From positions 1 through 7,021 of the forward strand of contig JAJZCT010000174.1 of assembly GCA_021828925.1 (NCBI GenBank): a stretch of 7,021 bases of DNA, given 5' to 3'. The stretch comes from Planctomycetota bacterium (GTDB taxonomy: Bacteria > Planctomycetota > Phycisphaerae > WQYP01). Both the position numbers and the translations under genes were made by a program. The notes under the pieces are model-generated. The model made no database searches, was not told where the DNA came from, and saw nothing but the letters and a program-made list of their open reading frames with translations. Positions 5,993-7,021 of this stretch are shown in pieces; position 1 is the stretch's first letter; each line of letters begins with the position of its first letter.

Positions 5993-6029
5993 GAAATAGA
6001 AATATAACGTGCTTAGCCGAAATAGAAAT
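5993..6029. repeat. Two direct copies of GAAATAGAAAT
   Basis: The 11-base sequence GAAATAGAAAT occurs at 5993-6003 and again, identical, at 6019-6029. The 26-base offset is about two and a half DNA turns. Both lie upstream of kduI. They may be an operator for a uronate-responsive regulator or a remnant of a duplication; nothing else in the window shows which. Confidence 0.45.
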
Positions 6030-6109
6030 GTCACCCGATCATTGACTTTATTACACCGCATCGCACGGCATTGCAGCGCTATGGCCATGCGGGCGCGAAG
6101 GGAAATCCG

Positions 6110-6149
6110 GCGGCACAGTGATTGTCGCAATGTGCCGCAAGCGGATTGC
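6110..6149 (-). terminator. Overlapping hairpins after the Gly-rich protein gene
   Basis: GCGGCACA at 6110-6117 pairs perfectly with TGTGCCGC at 6131-6138. A second stem pairs GCAAT (6127-6131) with ATTGC (6145-6149) enclosing CCGCAAGCGG (6135-6144). The two share bases and cannot form together. On the minus strand they begin 12 bases past the stop codon at 6161, and the further one is followed by GGATTTCCCTTC, a poor U-tract. A transcription terminator or 3' end stabiliser for the upstream gene is the simplest reading. Confidence 0.45.
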
Positions 6150-6160
6150 CCGCGTCTTTT

Positions 6161-7021
6161 TTACTTGGAAGATTGCGAGAGCTTTTCAAAATAGGCTTTC
6201 ACCGGATCGGCATAGCCTTTGGGCATGGCACCGAGCATGGAGTCCGAAAGTTTATGCAGCGTCTTGTGGCCGACCGTTGAGTTGTCCAAGGTTAATCGTG
6301 ATTCAGCCTGGTTAATGACCTTGGCGGTATTGAGGCTTTGATTGGCTAATTTCTGATACAGCAGGGCAGTATGATAATGGTAGGCGTGCATGGCTTGTTG
6401 TGCATCCTGCATAAGCACAGCGGATTCTATGAGTTTGAAATTGTTAAAACCCGCGGCCCGTAATTGAATGCGCAGGCGATCGGTCTGATTCATCAGTTGT
6501 GCCTGAATTCCGGCCATGCGCTTAATATCTTTTTGCATACTCAGCGGGGCGGGGCCTTCCAGTCCGGCACCGCCGTAACCAGACGCTTTTCCGCCGCCGG
6601 TAGCGCCGCCCGGCGGCTGCTTGGAGGAATCTTTTATCTGGCCGGAGCTGAATTGATCACCGGTTAACCGCGTGGGCGTGCGGCGGCCGCCTTTATCGGT
6701 GGCGGTGGCACCCACCATTTCTCCACTGGCCCGGCCTTCACGCCCCGAGCCGCTGCGGCCCTGGATTTCATCATTTTTGGGCATGGTATTGCCAGTGACG
6801 CCCTGGGCACTCATATCGCTGATGGGGCCGTCGAGAGCGCCCCAACCCAAGCCTTTGTTCATTGAATCGTTCCATTTACTGCCCAGAGATTCCATATCGC
6901 TGGTAAGATCTTCTTCGTGTTGCAGCAGCTTGCCGATCATGTCGGAAAGCTGTGCAGGCAGCGGCGGAGCGGGGACATCATTTTGGGTGACGGGTTCTTC
7001 CATTTCCCATTTGTAGGTATC
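6161..7021 (-). CDS. C-terminal part of a large Gly-rich helical protein, function unknown
   Basis: The frame is open to the window edge (codons D-T-Y-K-W-E precede the first Met, whose ATG is at 7003-7001), so the real start lies beyond position 7021; 286 codons are visible. Counting from the Met at 7003, residues about 15-50 look helical and acidic (LSDMIGKLLQHEEDL). Residues about 51-155 are rich in Gly, Ser and Thr, with motifs GWGALDGPISDMSAQG (53-68), GGRRTPTRL and GGATGGGKASGYGG. The rest is helical and Gln/Ala-rich, ending in KGYADPVKAYFEKLSQ. The visible part has no membrane segment or enzyme motif. I recall similar C-termini, with GPISxMSAQGVTGN and a closing GYxxxVxxYF motif, in long uncharacterised planctomycete proteins, but cannot confirm this. 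It does not obviously belong to the uronate unit: a 323-base gap and hairpins separate them. No function is proposed. Confidence 0.75.
   Translation of the reverse strand, partial: DTYKWEMEEPVTQNDVPAPPLPAQLSDMIGKLLQHEEDLTSDMESLGSKWNDSMNKGLGWGALDGPISDMSAQGVTGNTMPKNDEIQGRSGSGREGRASGEMVGATATDKGGRRTPTRLTGDQFSSGQIKDSSKQPPGGATGGGKASGYGGAGLEGPAPLSMQKDIKRMAGIQAQLMNQTDRLRIQLRAAGFNNFKLIESAVLMQDAQQAMHAYHYHTALLYQKLANQSLNTAKVINQAESRLTLDNSTVGHKTLHKLSDSMLGAMPKGYADPVKAYFEKLSQSSK

Larger units (their letters stand above)
5838..6160. other. Intergenic region upstream of kduI, no convincing gene
   Basis: This is a 323-base gap between two minus-strand genes. Short open frames exist on both strands (for example 5903-6130 minus and 6009-6194 plus), but they have no ribosome binding site or recognisable domain and read like chance frames. 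The part near kduI is more AT-rich and carries an 11-base direct repeat, a short inverted repeat and a promoter-like pair. The part near 6100-6150 is GC-rich and contains overlapping hairpins just past the stop of the upstream gene. Confidence 0.6.

Noticed and set aside
5903..6194. Short overlapping frames on both strands in the intergenic region
   Set aside because: No ribosome binding sites, no domains and mixed composition; they look like chance frames, and the plus one runs into the end of the Gly-rich gene.

Overview
The window looks like a chromosomal segment from a Gram-negative bacterium, most likely a planctomycete (Planctomycetota, perhaps class Phycisphaerae). No taxonomic marker is present. 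The guess rests on the style of the proteins: a short HEAT-repeat lipoprotein next to an MCE (Mla-type) lipid transporter, an MCE protein with a long helical tail, and a Gly-rich protein of a kind I associate with planctomycetes. The mean base composition is mildly GC-rich. I see no rRNA, tRNA, CRISPR array, insertion sequence or phage gene.

Left part, plus strand (about 57-3678): a tightly packed operon for an MCE/Mla-type lipid ABC transporter. The order is HEAT-repeat lipoprotein plus STAS domain (one open frame), MlaE-like permease, MlaF-like ATPase, and MlaD-like membrane-anchored MCE substrate-binding protein. Adjacent genes overlap by 17, 1 and 20 bases, so translation is probably coupled. 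The first frame is the oddest part. A secreted lipoprotein domain and a normally cytoplasmic STAS domain share one frame across a run of seven G. With six G, the lipoprotein would stop in an ATGA overlap with a STAS start codon.

Middle part, minus strand (5837 down to 3768): a two-gene unit for breakdown of unsaturated uronates from pectin-type polysaccharides. KduI (cytoplasmic ketol-isomerase) is upstream, followed by a secreted GH105-type unsaturated glycuronyl hydrolase. The hydrolase would release 4,5-unsaturated uronate, which opens to 5-keto-4-deoxyuronate, the KduI substrate. This unit converges on the MCE operon, and the junction holds a GC-rich hairpin that spans the hydrolase stop codon.

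The 323-base gap at 5838-6160 contains no convincing gene. It holds a possible kduI promoter region with an 11-base direct repeat and a short inverted repeat, and two overlapping, mutually exclusive hairpins just past the end of the next gene.

Right part, minus strand (7021 down to 6161): the C-terminal 286 codons of a larger protein whose start lies outside the window. It has a helical segment, a Gly/Ser/Thr-rich low-complexity middle and a helical C-terminus. Its function is unknown.
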